A stretch of 64,000 bases of DNA from Acidobacteriota bacterium (GTDB lineage: Bacteria; Acidobacteriota; Terriglobia; UBA7540): positions 1 to 64,000 of the forward strand of contig JAKCCV010000019.1 of assembly GCA_021838785.1 (NCBI GenBank), given 5' to 3'. A program made the translations under genes and the position numbers. Below the pieces are notes generated by a model that saw nothing but the letters and a program-made list of their open reading frames with translations, was not told the DNA's origin and made no database searches. The stretch's first letter is position 1. Each line of letters starts with the position of its first letter. Positions 28,726 through 37,995 of this stretch are shown here, piece by piece.

Positions 28726-29400
28726 CCACGGTCAAGCTGCGGCTTTGCGCTCCACAGGATGCCGGGAGATCATTCCTCGCGCCCTTCACTCGCCGGACAC
28801 GAAGGATTGCAGCAGCGGACATGCCGCGGGCATCCAACGTCCCAGCAGCGGCAAAGGACACTCTTTCCCCTATCCTGCTCGCTAGTTCATCATTCACCGC
28901 ACGCCCCTCCTTGCCATGCGGAAACCCCTGGTTGCCTCTTGCTGGCTCTGTGCCTGAACTTCGTGCCAAGACTACCGCAGGATATTCCCCAAGTCAAGCA
29001 TCCGACTGTTCGGCATTGCCTCCAGAATCCCCGTTGGCATCCGTGTGCATCGTCTCGCTGTCCTGCGGAGGGGTTGGGTGCAAGCGGAGTTCATAAAAAA
29101 TACGATCCGAGGGAAAATGGATGATGAACAATCTGTCAGGTTCAACAGACAGGCTACACTTCGTTCAGTGCCTGGCGCGAGAACGTCATGGGCAGGTCAG
29201 GCAATCCCTCGACCGGGCCACTCCCGGCGGCGGAGGTCCACTACATCATTTGTTTGATTTTATCGGGTTAAGCTATGCTAGCGTTGTGCGTCTAACGGTT
29301 CTTTCGAAGGCAGCGACCTTGCGCTGGCGCCTCGCCCGTGCCGGAAGTGCTACGCTGTCAGCCTATCTGACGCACCATACTACCTTGGGAGACCGTTAGG
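28726..29400. other. Divergent intergenic region, kinase / queF
   Basis: About 675 bases without a supported gene. Several short frames are open on both strands, but none looks like a protein. It must contain the kinase promoter on the minus strand and the queF promoter on the plus strand (see the candidate at 29250). I looked for a preQ1 riboswitch before queF and found no convincing aptamer. Confidence 0.4.
29250..29279 (+). promoter_or_regulatory. Candidate promoter for queF
   Basis: TTGTTT at 29250-29255 and TATGCT at 29274-29279 are separated by 18 bases in an AT-rich patch, about 120 bases before queF. Hexamer matches are partial, so this is tentative. Confidence 0.3.
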
Positions 29401-29799
29401 ATGCGTCAAAAGCCGACCTATACCGCCGAACACGCCGCCTCTGGAGTCCGTGCTTCTTTGCCGGCCATTGAGACGTGGCCGAATCAGTACCGGGGCTATG
29501 AAATCACGATTTCCATCCCGGAGTACACCTCCATTTGCCCGCGCACCGGCCTGCCCGATTTCGGAACGATCACGCTGCATTACCTGCCGGACAAGAAGTG
29601 CCTGGAGTTGAAATCGCTGAAGTATTACCTTTTGGCCTATCGCAACTTGGGCATCTTTTATGAGAACGCCGTGAACCGCATTCTGGAAGATGTGGTGCGA
29701 GCTTGCCGGCCCAAATGGGCGGTGGTGCGAGGCGAGTTTGCGACGCGCGGCGGGATGCGAACCACGGTCGAGGCGCGCTACCCGCAGAGCCGCCGTTAA
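29401..29799 (+). CDS. queF: NADPH-dependent 7-cyano-7-deazaguanine reductase QueF (type I)
   Basis: Reduces the nitrile preQ0 to the amine preQ1 with NADPH, a step of queuosine synthesis in the cytoplasm. The 132 residues fit the short, unimodular type I form. The catalytic Cys is in YTSICPRTGLPDFG (about residue 45) with the conserved Asp seven residues later, and the QueF NADPH motif appears as ELKSLKYYL (about 64-72). A late catalytic Glu/His pair is less obvious by eye. The other queuosine genes (queC, queD, queE, tgt) are not in the window. It appears to be a single-gene transcript. Confidence 0.93.
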   Translation: MRQKPTYTAEHAASGVRASLPAIETWPNQYRGYEITISIPEYTSICPRTGLPDFGTITLHYLPDKKCLELKSLKYYLLAYRNLGIFYENAVNRILEDVVRACRPKWAVVRGEFATRGGMRTTVEARYPQSRR

Positions 29800-29868
29800 G
29801 TCTCCCGAACATGCCGGCCTCACGCCGCCGCGTACGACGAATTTCAGCAAATGATATGATAATACGCA

Positions 29869-29874
29869 TATAAT
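29869..29874 (+). promoter_or_regulatory. Candidate -10 element ahead of the second TonB receptor
   Basis: A perfect TATAAT lies in a very AT-rich patch (29851-29895) about 85 bases before the receptor start. There is no good -35 at the standard distance, so only the -10 is proposed. Confidence 0.35.
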
Positions 29875-29959
29875 CGTATCTAATAATTCTACAAGTTGAC
29901 TCATATCGAGGGACTCGGTACGATGGCGGTCAGCGCTGCTTGCGCCCCAGGAGTGACTT

Positions 29960-32900
29960 ATGCCCTCGAAATTGGACAACGCAGCACGGCGATGCCTGTG
30001 CACCTGCTTCGGTGTTCGAGGCAGGCGGCTATCGCTTGCGATGCTGTTGATTGCGGCTGCGGGCTTGCCGGCTCAGGCTCAAGTGACGGCGACGATTTCA
30101 GGTCGCGTCACGGACCCGGCGGGCCGTCCCGTCGTTCGGGCCACGGTTCAAGCGCGTAATCTCCAAACGGGCCTGCTTCGTTCGACCGTCACCGATGGGC
30201 AGGGCTTCTATGGCTTGGTGGCGCTTCCGGCGGGACGCTATCGGCTCCGGGTGATGAAGGAGGGTTTTCAGCCGGTGGTTCGGAACACGGTCGAACTCGG
30301 CGCGGCGGAGCACGCAGTGAGCAACTTTGCCCTTTCTATCGGCGAATTGCAGCAATCGTTGACCGTGAAAGCGCGTGCTCCGTTAATGAATCTCTCGACC
30401 ACGCCGAGCGGAGGCATGGTGCGGGGAAAGGAAATCAGAAACCTCCCCCTCAACGGGCGAAGCTACGACCAATTGCTTGTGCTCGACCCGGGCGTGGTGG
30501 ATTACACCTCTGAAAAAGCGGGTGGGGTTGGCGTCTCGAACTCGGCGGTGGGAAACATGTTTGCAGTGCTGGGGCGCCGGCCGCAGGAAAATCTCTTTCT
30601 GCTGAACGGCATTGAATATACCGGCGCGGCAGAAATCAACATGCAACCGGCGGGAACCAGCGGGCAGCTTTTGGGCGTGGATGCGGTTCGGGAATTCAAC
30701 GTGGTGACCGCGCCCTATGGGGCCTCTTACGGCAAGAGACCGGGCGCGCAAATCAGCATCATCACGGCTTCGGGAACCAACCGCTGGCACGGCTCGGCAT
30801 TTGAATTTATTCGCAACGGCGCGCTCGATGCCCGAAATTTTTTTGACCGTGGCGCGCCGCCTCCTTTCCAGCGCAACCAATTTGGCGGCTCGCTGGGCGG
30901 ACCGCTCAAAAGGAACCGAACGTTTATCTTTGCCAATTACGAAGGCTACCGCCAGCATTTGCGGTTGAGCAATGTGGCTCTGGTGCCGGACGCGGCAGCG
31001 CGCCAGGGCGATCTGCCCGGACCGAACGGAACCGTGGAAGCGGTGGGCCTGGCACCGGGCGTCAAGCCGCTTTTCTCGCTCTGGCCGGAGCCGAACGGCC
31101 CCGATCTCGGCGGCGGCATTGCGGAGGCGTTCAGCCACCCTCTGCAAACGGTCCGGGAAGATTTTGGAACAGCGCGGCTGGACCAGCAATTTTCCGAGCG
31201 CGACGCTTTGAGCGGGGTTTACACACTCGACCGCAGCGCGGATTTCACCCCCAGCGTCAATCCGCTCAGCCTGGACCTGGAAAATCTAACGGAGCAGGTT
31301 GCGAGCCTGGCGGAGACCCACGTTTTTTCTCCCACGGCGTTGAATGTGGCGCGCATCGGCTTCTCACGCGCAGCGTATTTTTTTACGGGAGCCTCGGCGG
31401 TGGCTTTGCCGGGTTTTATTCGCGGCCTGCCGATCGGTGCCGTGGTGATTGGCGGAGGCGCCTCTCCCAACGCCGCCGCCCAAATCAGCCTGGCCGGAAG
31501 CAATATCGGCAGCCATCTGTTTATCCACCGCAATCTTTTTACTTATGAAGACCACGTCGCGATTCACCGCGGGCGTCAACAATGGAGCGTGGGCGTGTGG
31601 GTGCAACAGATTCAATCGAATGACCGGCTGGCGCTTTCGCAGTACGGCCAAGCCTCGTTCGCGAGCCTGGAAGATTTTTTGCAAGGCAATGTTTCCACGT
31701 TCGTTGCCGTCCCGGCGGCGACCGCCATGGAGTGGCGGTCGCTCGAAGGCGCCTGGTACGCGCAGGACAGCTTGTCGTTGCGGCCTAACCTGATGCTCAC
31801 CCTCGGTTTCCGCGACGAATTCACCAACGGCTGGAACGAAGCCAGAAACCGGGCAGCGAATTACATCTTCAACCGGCAAGGGATTATGGAAACGGAGCCT
31901 CGGGTGGCGTCTTCCGTCTTCACCGTCAACAAGGCGCGGTTCTTGCCGCAACCCCGCCTGGGGCTCGCCTGGAATCCGTTGGGCAACGGCCAAACGGTGA
32001 TCCGTGCTGGGTTCGGTTTATACGCCGATTTGCAAGACGCCTTGAGTTACCGCTTGGATCAGAACGCTCCGTTCAACACCACAATTCACCTGAAAAACGT
32101 GCCGTTGTCCTTCTTTCCGCTGAATCCGAAGAATGGCTTGCCGGCCGGCGCCCTGATCGAGCCGGCGGGCGTGCAGCCCAGTCTCGAAACGCCCATGGTG
32201 GCTGCTTACCGTTTGGGGATCGAGCGCGCGCTCGGGGTCAACACGGTCGCCGAAGTGAGCTACGTTGGCTCTCACGGTTACCACGAAATAGTCAGCCTGG
32301 ACGCCAACGCCCCCGCGCCCGTGGTTTGTCCGGCGGCACCGTGTCCGAGCGGACTGGCAAGAGGAACACTCTACATCGCGCCGGGAACGCCCCTGCCCAA
32401 TCCCAAGCTGGCCAACAGTTGGTCGTGGTTTTCCGAGGGTGTCAGCTCCTATAACGCCCTTCAGGCGGAATTGAGGCGGCGCTTCAGCGGCGGTTTGGGT
32501 TTGCGCGCGGCTTACACTTGGTCGAAGAGCCTCGACAACGGCGATACGCTCAATCCGAGCGCCGCCACCAACGCGCCTGGGTTGGTTATGGACCCGTCGA
32601 ACCTTTCTCTGGACTACGGCCTGTCCACCTTCGATGTGAGGAGCGTCGCCGTTTTTAGCGGAACTTACGACCTGCCTTTTGGAGAGGGGAAGCGATTCTT
32701 CACAAACCCCGAGGGCTGGACTCAAAAGATTGCCGGCGGCTGGCAACTCAACGCCATCGAAGAGTTGCGTTCCGGTTTTCCTTTCACGCCCCAGTTGAGC
32801 TTCAATCCTTCGAATAATGGCGATAGTCGCAACTCGGTGCGGCCGTCTTGGAACCCGGCTTTTCACGGCCCGATCGTGCTGGGCGGCCCCAACCAATACT

Positions 32901-33205
32901 TCAACCCGCGCGCCTTCATTGTCCCTCCGAACGGCACCTTTGGGAACGTCGGGCGGGACACGCTCATCGGCCCCGGTCTCGCCGATCTCGACCTTTCGGT
33001 TCTGAAAAATACGCCCCTCAGCGAACGGGTCAGGCTGGAGTTGCGGGCGGAGTTCTTCAACCTGCTCAACCACACCAACTTCAACACCCCGAACTTGATC
33101 GTCTTCACTCAGCCGGCAGGCCCTCCTTCGCCCAGCGCCGGCGTTATCACGAGCACTTCTACGAGCGCGCGGGAGATTCAGTTTGGAATGAAATTGATTT
33201 GGTGA
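29960..33205 (+). CDS. TonB-dependent receptor, Oar-like (second copy)
   Basis: Outer-membrane protein of 1081 residues. The start at 29960 has AGGAGT upstream. A signal peptide (about 20-41, ending PAQAQ) precedes a carboxypeptidase-like domain (ISGRVTDPAGRPVVRATV onward, about 45-125). The plug contains IRNLPLNGRSYDQL, and the barrel ends REIQFGMKLIW with a terminal Trp. It is shorter than the first receptor and only distantly similar in the barrel. The plug and barrel carry the usual family segments such as GGSLGGPLKRNRTF and LRAAYTWSKSLDNG. Its gene stands alone between queF and the convergent lutB gene. Substrate unknown. Confidence 0.92.
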   Translation: MPSKLDNAARRCLCTCFGVRGRRLSLAMLLIAAAGLPAQAQVTATISGRVTDPAGRPVVRATVQARNLQTGLLRSTVTDGQGFYGLVALPAGRYRLRVMKEGFQPVVRNTVELGAAEHAVSNFALSIGELQQSLTVKARAPLMNLSTTPSGGMVRGKEIRNLPLNGRSYDQLLVLDPGVVDYTSEKAGGVGVSNSAVGNMFAVLGRRPQENLFLLNGIEYTGAAEINMQPAGTSGQLLGVDAVREFNVVTAPYGASYGKRPGAQISIITASGTNRWHGSAFEFIRNGALDARNFFDRGAPPPFQRNQFGGSLGGPLKRNRTFIFANYEGYRQHLRLSNVALVPDAAARQGDLPGPNGTVEAVGLAPGVKPLFSLWPEPNGPDLGGGIAEAFSHPLQTVREDFGTARLDQQFSERDALSGVYTLDRSADFTPSVNPLSLDLENLTEQVASLAETHVFSPTALNVARIGFSRAAYFFTGASAVALPGFIRGLPIGAVVIGGGASPNAAAQISLAGSNIGSHLFIHRNLFTYEDHVAIHRGRQQWSVGVWVQQIQSNDRLALSQYGQASFASLEDFLQGNVSTFVAVPAATAMEWRSLEGAWYAQDSLSLRPNLMLTLGFRDEFTNGWNEARNRAANYIFNRQGIMETEPRVASSVFTVNKARFLPQPRLGLAWNPLGNGQTVIRAGFGLYADLQDALSYRLDQNAPFNTTIHLKNVPLSFFPLNPKNGLPAGALIEPAGVQPSLETPMVAAYRLGIERALGVNTVAEVSYVGSHGYHEIVSLDANAPAPVVCPAAPCPSGLARGTLYIAPGTPLPNPKLANSWSWFSEGVSSYNALQAELRRRFSGGLGLRAAYTWSKSLDNGDTLNPSAATNAPGLVMDPSNLSLDYGLSTFDVRSVAVFSGTYDLPFGEGKRFFTNPEGWTQKIAGGWQLNAIEELRSGFPFTPQLSFNPSNNGDSRNSVRPSWNPAFHGPIVLGGPNQYFNPRAFIVPPNGTFGNVGRDTLIGPGLADLDLSVLKNTPLSERVRLELRAEFFNLLNHTNFNTPNLIVFTQPAGPPSPSAGVITSTSTSAREIQFGMKLIW

Positions 33206-33323
33206 GGATGCTTGTGCTGAGCCCCCGGTTGGCGCCGCTCTGAGGGGCGGCCGTAGGGAAGCGCCTCGCGCCGGAGGGATCAGGCTCGCGGCAAAGGGGC
33301 GAGGCGTTCAAAAAACGGGCGCG

Positions 33324-34757
33324 TTACTTCCATCGTTTTCTGAAGGGTTGCGGCGCGGGAGCGGGCAAATCGCGGCCCTCGGTCCAACTCGAGAGCGGAA
33401 ACCACCCAAACCGGTGGATCCATTGCCGAGGCGAGTCCCATCGCCCGAGCGTCTTCAGGCCCGCGCGCATCAGCCAACCGCCCATCGCGTAGGCCCACGG
33501 CCGCTGCATCGCCCAAGCCCACAGCCGCATTGAGGCGCGCTCCGACAGCGGCGAGGCTTTGGGTCGCGGGGCGGGTGTTGTTTGCTGAGCCTTCGAGCGC
33601 AGGTGCAACAGCAAATCCGGAATGTTGATCTTCACGGGGCAGACTTCGCGGCAAGCTCCGCACAGCGAGGAAGCAAACGGCAATTCGCGCGCCTGGCCGA
33701 TGCCCACAAACTGCGGCGTAATCAGCGCACCGATTGGGCCGCTGTAAACCCATCCGTAAGCCTGGCCGCCGATCTTGCGATAGACGGGACAAGCGTTCAG
33801 GCAAGCGCCGCAACGAATGCAATAGAGCGCCTCCCGCATCTTCACGTCCGCCAGCGCGCCCACGCGGCCATTATCCACCAGCACCACGTGCATTTCTCGC
33901 GGCCCGTCTTCGCCGGCGCGGCGCGGCCCGGTGAGGATGGAGGTGTAGCTGGTCAGTTTTTGCCCAGTTCCCGAGCGCGCCAGCAGGCGCAAAAACACGG
34001 CTAGGTCGGCGAAGCGCGGAATCAATTTTTCAATTCCCACCAGCGCCACATGGACCGGCGGAGTCGTAGTTGCCAGTCGGATGTTTCCTTCGTTTTCAAT
34101 CACCACAAGGCTGCCGGTTTCGGCGACGGCGAAATTAGCCCCGCTCAATCCCACGCCGGCACGCGCAAACACTTCGCGCAGTGCCCGGCGGGCGATGGCG
34201 GTCAAACGTTCCGGCTCCTCGGTGCGTTCGGCGTTAAGTTTTTGGGCGAACAGGTCGGCCACATCCTGGCGCGTTTTGTGGATAGCGGGCGCCACAATGT
34301 GGGCGGGCCGCTCGCCGGCGAGTTGCAAAATCAGCTCGCCCAAGTCGCCCTCGACGGGGCGAATGCCCGCCCGCTCCAGCGCTTCATTCAGCTCAATCTC
34401 TTCGCCGACCATGCTTTTGGCTTTGACCACTTCGCGCGCTCCGGCCTTTTGGCAGATTTCGACCACCGTGGCCGAGGCTTGCTCGGCCGTCTCCGCCCAA
34501 TGCACCACGCCGCCCGCGCGCTCCACGTTGCGGGCGAATTGGTCGAGGTAAAAGTCCAAGTGCTCGATGACCTCGCGCTTTAGCTCCCGTGCCTGCTCCC
34601 GCAGCCGCTCGAAGTCGGTCAGCTCCTGGGTAGCTTTCAGCCGGTGCGTGTAGAGCCGCAGCGTTGAGGAACGATAGGCTTCCTGCAAATGGGAGTCGGC
34701 AAGCGCCGCCTTCAGCCGCTCATGAATCTCTGAGCTGTGAACTCCCGTCTCGCTCAT
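33324..34757 (-). CDS. lutB: LutB/LldF-type iron-sulfur protein of L-lactate oxidation
   Basis: A 477-residue LutB-type protein. Residues about 60-290 form the LUD domain. Two ferredoxin-like clusters follow: C313-x2-C316-x2-C319-x3-C323 (CIRCGACLNACP) and C366-x2-C369-x3-C373 (CGACREVCP). The C-terminal domain is shorter and Pro-rich. In the LutABC system this subunit passes electrons during oxidation of L-lactate to pyruvate at the inner membrane. lutA and lutC are not adjacent on either side, so partners must be encoded elsewhere or the protein serves another dehydrogenase. It converges on the second TonB receptor gene. Confidence 0.9.
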   Translation of the reverse strand: MSETGVHSSEIHERLKAALADSHLQEAYRSSTLRLYTHRLKATQELTDFERLREQARELKREVIEHLDFYLDQFARNVERAGGVVHWAETAEQASATVVEICQKAGAREVVKAKSMVGEEIELNEALERAGIRPVEGDLGELILQLAGERPAHIVAPAIHKTRQDVADLFAQKLNAERTEEPERLTAIARRALREVFARAGVGLSGANFAVAETGSLVVIENEGNIRLATTTPPVHVALVGIEKLIPRFADLAVFLRLLARSGTGQKLTSYTSILTGPRRAGEDGPREMHVVLVDNGRVGALADVKMREALYCIRCGACLNACPVYRKIGGQAYGWVYSGPIGALITPQFVGIGQARELPFASSLCGACREVCPVKINIPDLLLHLRSKAQQTTPAPRPKASPLSERASMRLWAWAMQRPWAYAMGGWLMRAGLKTLGRWDSPRQWIHRFGWFPLSSWTEGRDLPAPAPQPFRKRWK

Positions 34758-34966
34758 GTTTTCCTTTCCCCCGCCGGGGCTTTGGTTGATCGCCTTCCGC
34801 AGCGCCGGGTTCCTCTAACTGTGGTTCCGGGAAGCAACCGAGTCAAGGATAAGTTTACCGGTCCCCCAGCAACCGTCGTTGAGCCTGGGGAGTTCGGCGC
34901 GTGGTGCCCAAGGGCGCCTTGCCGGACCGGCCTGCGGCGAGCGTTCCGCGGCAACTCATCGAGCGG

Positions 34967-36514
34967 TCATTCGGAGCCAAATGGATGCTGGAGACCCTCC
35001 TGGACGGCGCGCAGGGCTTGCGGGTAAGCGGCGGCCGTGACCGAAGCGGCGCGGTATTGAGCTAGAGCTTCTTTGCGATTTCCGTTGAGGTCGGCGATGC
35101 GGCCCAGGTAGATGTGAGACCAGGTGACCAACCGCGGGTCGCGCGCCGAGGCGAGCGTCATTTTGAAGTATTTTTCCGCCAGGTCCGGCTTGCCAAGGCT
35201 GCTCTCGGCCACGGCCAGGCCAAACAAGGCGTGGGCGCTCTTCGCGTCAATCTGCTTCAATACTTGGGTGAAAACGGTGAGGGCTTGCTGGTATTGACCG
35301 TCGTAAATGTCATTGTCGCCGCGATCCAGCAGGCGCGTCTTCTCGGAAAGGTGGGCCGTGGGAGGGAGAGCGGGGCGCGGAGCGGGCGCGAATTTGATTT
35401 GAGCCAGCTCGGCGGTTTCTTGCCGCAGGTTGATGCCGCGAATCATGCTGGGGTAGAAGACATCCATCGAGGCGTCCTGGTTCTGAAATTCTCCCAGCGC
35501 TTTGTAAAAGTAAGGGGTCAAGATCAGCCCTTGCGAAGCCAGCCGCGACACTTCCTTCTGAGCCTGCGCGGGAGGAGTGCGATCCATCCGCAACTCGATC
35601 GCGTGAATCAAACACTCCGTCAGGAGCAGCGAGAAATCGTTTTTATAATCGCTGCCGAGGGCTGGGGCCTTGCGGCCAATGGCGGCGAGCGGAGAGAGTT
35701 TCTGAATTTGTGGAGCATACTTGACCGCCAGCGGGTCGAGCAGGAAATGGAGGTATTGATACCGGATTTCGCGCAGCTTGAGCCGGCGCGACGGCATGAT
35801 GACCAAATAGTAGTGATCCCGATAGATGCGCCCTTGCACCTGATGGGCGGCGCCGAGAAAGTCCAAGTAGATGGTGTAGGTGCGGCCCAAATAAGCGCCC
35901 GTGGCGAAGCGCAAATAGGCGTCGGTGAGAGCGATGGTGCGGCGCACAGGGGTGCTGTAGCGGGCGATGGCTTCCCGCCGATGCGGTTGCAGCCGCGCCC
36001 AAAGGTCCGCCAAATCCGCTTGGCGGTAAAACTGGCGCAGCAAGGGAACCATCCCGGCCACGCCGGCCGCGTCGGGCGGCAAATCCTGGCGGGCAATCTT
36101 AAAATGGAAATCCGGCGGCGGGCCTAACAGCAAGGCCAAGGAAACGTACTGCGCCAAATTCTGCGCGGCGCTCAGACCGATGCGGTGGGTGGCGTAAAAA
36201 TCCCGGAGCTTGGGAAGAACGGGGATATTTTCTCGCGCCAAGATGGCTCGAACGGCCTCGCGGGTGCGGCGGCCGGCATGTGCTCCCAGCCCGGCGTTGT
36301 AACCGGCGGCGTTGATCGCCGCGAGTACCGCAAACAATTGTGGGCTGGTCTTGAGCACCACGCTGCCTTCGCCGAGTTGAGCGAAGGCCGAGGGCGAACA
36401 CGCTAGGATTCCGGCCATGAGAATGGCGGCAAGGAAAGGCGATGGCCCGAGCCGGAAACGGCGGGACACCTTCCGCGAACGGGTGCGCTGCGAACTCATC
36501 ATCCTCAAGCGCAA
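34967..36514 (-). CDS. Exported protein with C-terminal TPR repeats
   Basis: A 515-residue protein with a signal peptide (about 25-46, ending SAFAQ). A long N-terminal domain (about 50-395) follows that I do not recognise; it is helical and begins with KTSPQLFAVLAAINAAGYN. The C-terminal 115 residues contain two or three TPR units (LLDRGDNDIYDGQYQQALTVF and HALFGLAVAESSLGK). The start is either the codon at 36514 or the ATG at 36499. It begins 4 bases after the anti-sigma gene stop, so it is the third gene of the sigma/anti-sigma operon and a likely participant in that stress or envelope response. Confidence 0.78.
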   Translation of the reverse strand: MRLRMMSSQRTRSRKVSRRFRLGPSPFLAAILMAGILACSPSAFAQLGEGSVVLKTSPQLFAVLAAINAAGYNAGLGAHAGRRTREAVRAILARENIPVLPKLRDFYATHRIGLSAAQNLAQYVSLALLLGPPPDFHFKIARQDLPPDAAGVAGMVPLLRQFYRQADLADLWARLQPHRREAIARYSTPVRRTIALTDAYLRFATGAYLGRTYTIYLDFLGAAHQVQGRIYRDHYYLVIMPSRRLKLREIRYQYLHFLLDPLAVKYAPQIQKLSPLAAIGRKAPALGSDYKNDFSLLLTECLIHAIELRMDRTPPAQAQKEVSRLASQGLILTPYFYKALGEFQNQDASMDVFYPSMIRGINLRQETAELAQIKFAPAPRPALPPTAHLSEKTRLLDRGDNDIYDGQYQQALTVFTQVLKQIDAKSAHALFGLAVAESSLGKPDLAEKYFKMTLASARDPRLVTWSHIYLGRIADLNGNRKEALAQYRAASVTAAAYPQALRAVQEGLQHPFGSE

Positions 36515-36518
36515 GCTG

Positions 36519-37169
36519 CTAACCTCGGACGGTAATCTGCCGGAAGGAAAGAATCACCTCGCCCTTTGTGGGTTCGCCGAAGACCCTGGCGGGCCGGAAC
36601 AGGCTGAAATACACCAGACGGTCGAGCTGATTCATAAGTTGAGGGGAACGCTGACCGGAAAGGATTTTGTAGCCCGTCGCGTAACCGTTCGCGTTGACGT
36701 AAGTCACCACGACCAACGGTTGATTGCCGGTGTTGAACTCGACGGGCGCAAGCTGCCAGACGCGCGCCGGCGTGACCAACTCCAACGGGACGTCCGGCTG
36801 ATGGGAAACGGGCGGAATACCTTGACACAGGACCAGGCCGACAAAAATCACCGCCGTCACCACTCCCGCGACCGACGGCACGAGCAAGGGGCGCACCGCG
36901 TTGTCCCACCATAGGGCCCAGCGCTCCCACAGATGGCGGTGTCGCGCCTGCGATACGCGCACCCGCAAGCGCAAAGCGACGTCCGGCGGGACTTGCGCGC
37001 GAGGCAGGGTTCGGAGCTCTTCCTGCACCCTTTGCCATTGCGCGTAGTCGGCGCTGCACCGGGGACACGCCACGAGGTGGGAGCGCACCGCGCGTCCGAC
37101 CTCCGGCCCACACACCCCATCCAGATAATCGGAAAATTGAGCGACGATTTCTCGGCAGCTTTTTGACAT
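36519..37169 (-). CDS. Anti-sigma factor, zinc-finger type, with TonB-C-like extracytoplasmic domain
   Basis: From the ATG at 37169 the product has 216 residues. The N-terminal zinc-binding anti-sigma domain (residues 1-50) shows the Cys/His pattern C5...H29-x3-C33-x2-C36 (HLVACPRC). A single transmembrane helix lies around 95-120. The periplasmic part ends in a TonB-C-like fold (about 140-210: VVVTYVNANGYATGYKILSG and VILSFRQITV). The gene starts 4 bases after the sigma factor stop, so sigma and anti-sigma are translationally linked. It probably holds the sigma factor at the membrane until an envelope signal triggers release. Confidence 0.88.
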   Translation of the reverse strand: MSKSCREIVAQFSDYLDGVCGPEVGRAVRSHLVACPRCSADYAQWQRVQEELRTLPRAQVPPDVALRLRVRVSQARHRHLWERWALWWDNAVRPLLVPSVAGVVTAVIFVGLVLCQGIPPVSHQPDVPLELVTPARVWQLAPVEFNTGNQPLVVVTYVNANGYATGYKILSGQRSPQLMNQLDRLVYFSLFRPARVFGEPTKGEVILSFRQITVRG

Positions 37170-37173
37170 CGCT

Positions 37174-37800
37174 TTAAGCCTTCCGACGGAGCTGTCCTTC
37201 CAATTTGCGTCGCAGCAGGTCACGGCCTCGTCTCAGACGCGACTTCACCGTTCCCTGGGCGACGCCGAGCACTTGAGCAATCTCTTCGTAGCTAAGATTC
37301 TCAATTTCCCGCAAGATGAGGGCCGCGCGATAAGGCTCGGCAATGGTCGCCAGAGCACGGCGCACCACCGCCTGCCGCTCGGCCTGCTCCACCAAAAGAT
37401 AGGGGCTTTCCGAGGAGTTACCCCAACCTTTCCCCTCGGCTGACAGGTTATCTTCCACCGACACCGGCTCGTGAGAAAGGCGACGGTGAAACCGACGCCG
37501 CTCGTTTAAGGCTTCCCGCAACGCGATTTGATAAATCCAGGTCCGGAGGCTGCTTTTCTGATGAAACTGGCGAATGCCGCGGAAGATCTTGACAAAGACA
37601 TCCTGCAGGACGTCGGCCGCCTCCGCTTGATTCCCCAACATGTGGAAGATGAGGTTGTAGATGGGGTTCTGATAAATTCCCACGAGGTAAGCGAAGGCGC
37701 GCTCGGAACCCGCTTGCAGCTCAGCCACCAGAGCGGCTTCGTCGCTGACGGCCTCTTGCGCCCGATCGAGCGCAACGTCCACGGATCGCGGCATCCCCAT
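37174..37800 (-). CDS. ECF RNA polymerase sigma factor
   Basis: A sigma-70 family factor of 208 residues with the two ECF domains: region 2 at about 40-105 (LQDVFVKIFRGIRQF and TWIYQIALREALNE) and region 4 at about 140-195 (YRAALILREIENLSYEEIAQ and VKSRLRRGRDLLRRKL). The ATG at 37800 has AGGA 7 bases upstream; a GTG at 37803 is one codon earlier and less well spaced. It heads a three-gene operon with its anti-sigma factor and an exported TPR protein. The target promoters cannot be read from this window; the 195-base region shared with the divergent DUF58 gene may hold an autoregulated promoter. Confidence 0.93.
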   Translation of the reverse strand: MGMPRSVDVALDRAQEAVSDEAALVAELQAGSERAFAYLVGIYQNPIYNLIFHMLGNQAEAADVLQDVFVKIFRGIRQFHQKSSLRTWIYQIALREALNERRRFHRRLSHEPVSVEDNLSAEGKGWGNSSESPYLLVEQAERQAVVRRALATIAEPYRAALILREIENLSYEEIAQVLGVAQGTVKSRLRRGRDLLRRKLEGQLRRKA

Positions 37801-37995
37801 CACAATTCCTATGATAGCGGTTCAGCCGCGCTGCTACAAGAGCCTAGCCAGACGCCGGCCGAGCCCCAGGTCTGGCGACTGAAAGACTCCCCTTCTCCCC
37901 GCTTTTCGGCCGTTTGGGACGGCGCGAAAATCTGTTGGCCGGAAAAACCAGAGAATCCGTTTCGCGGCCCGCGAAGTCGCGGGTAAAATGCCTGC

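Noticed and set aside
29280-29400. preQ1 riboswitch ahead of queF
   Set aside because: I found no stem plus A-rich tail pattern of preQ1-I and no larger aptamer; only a weak promoter is proposed.
33280-33822. 180-codon minus-strand frame overlapping lutB
   Set aside because: Same strand, but another frame of lutB; the lutB frame carries both Fe-S motifs.
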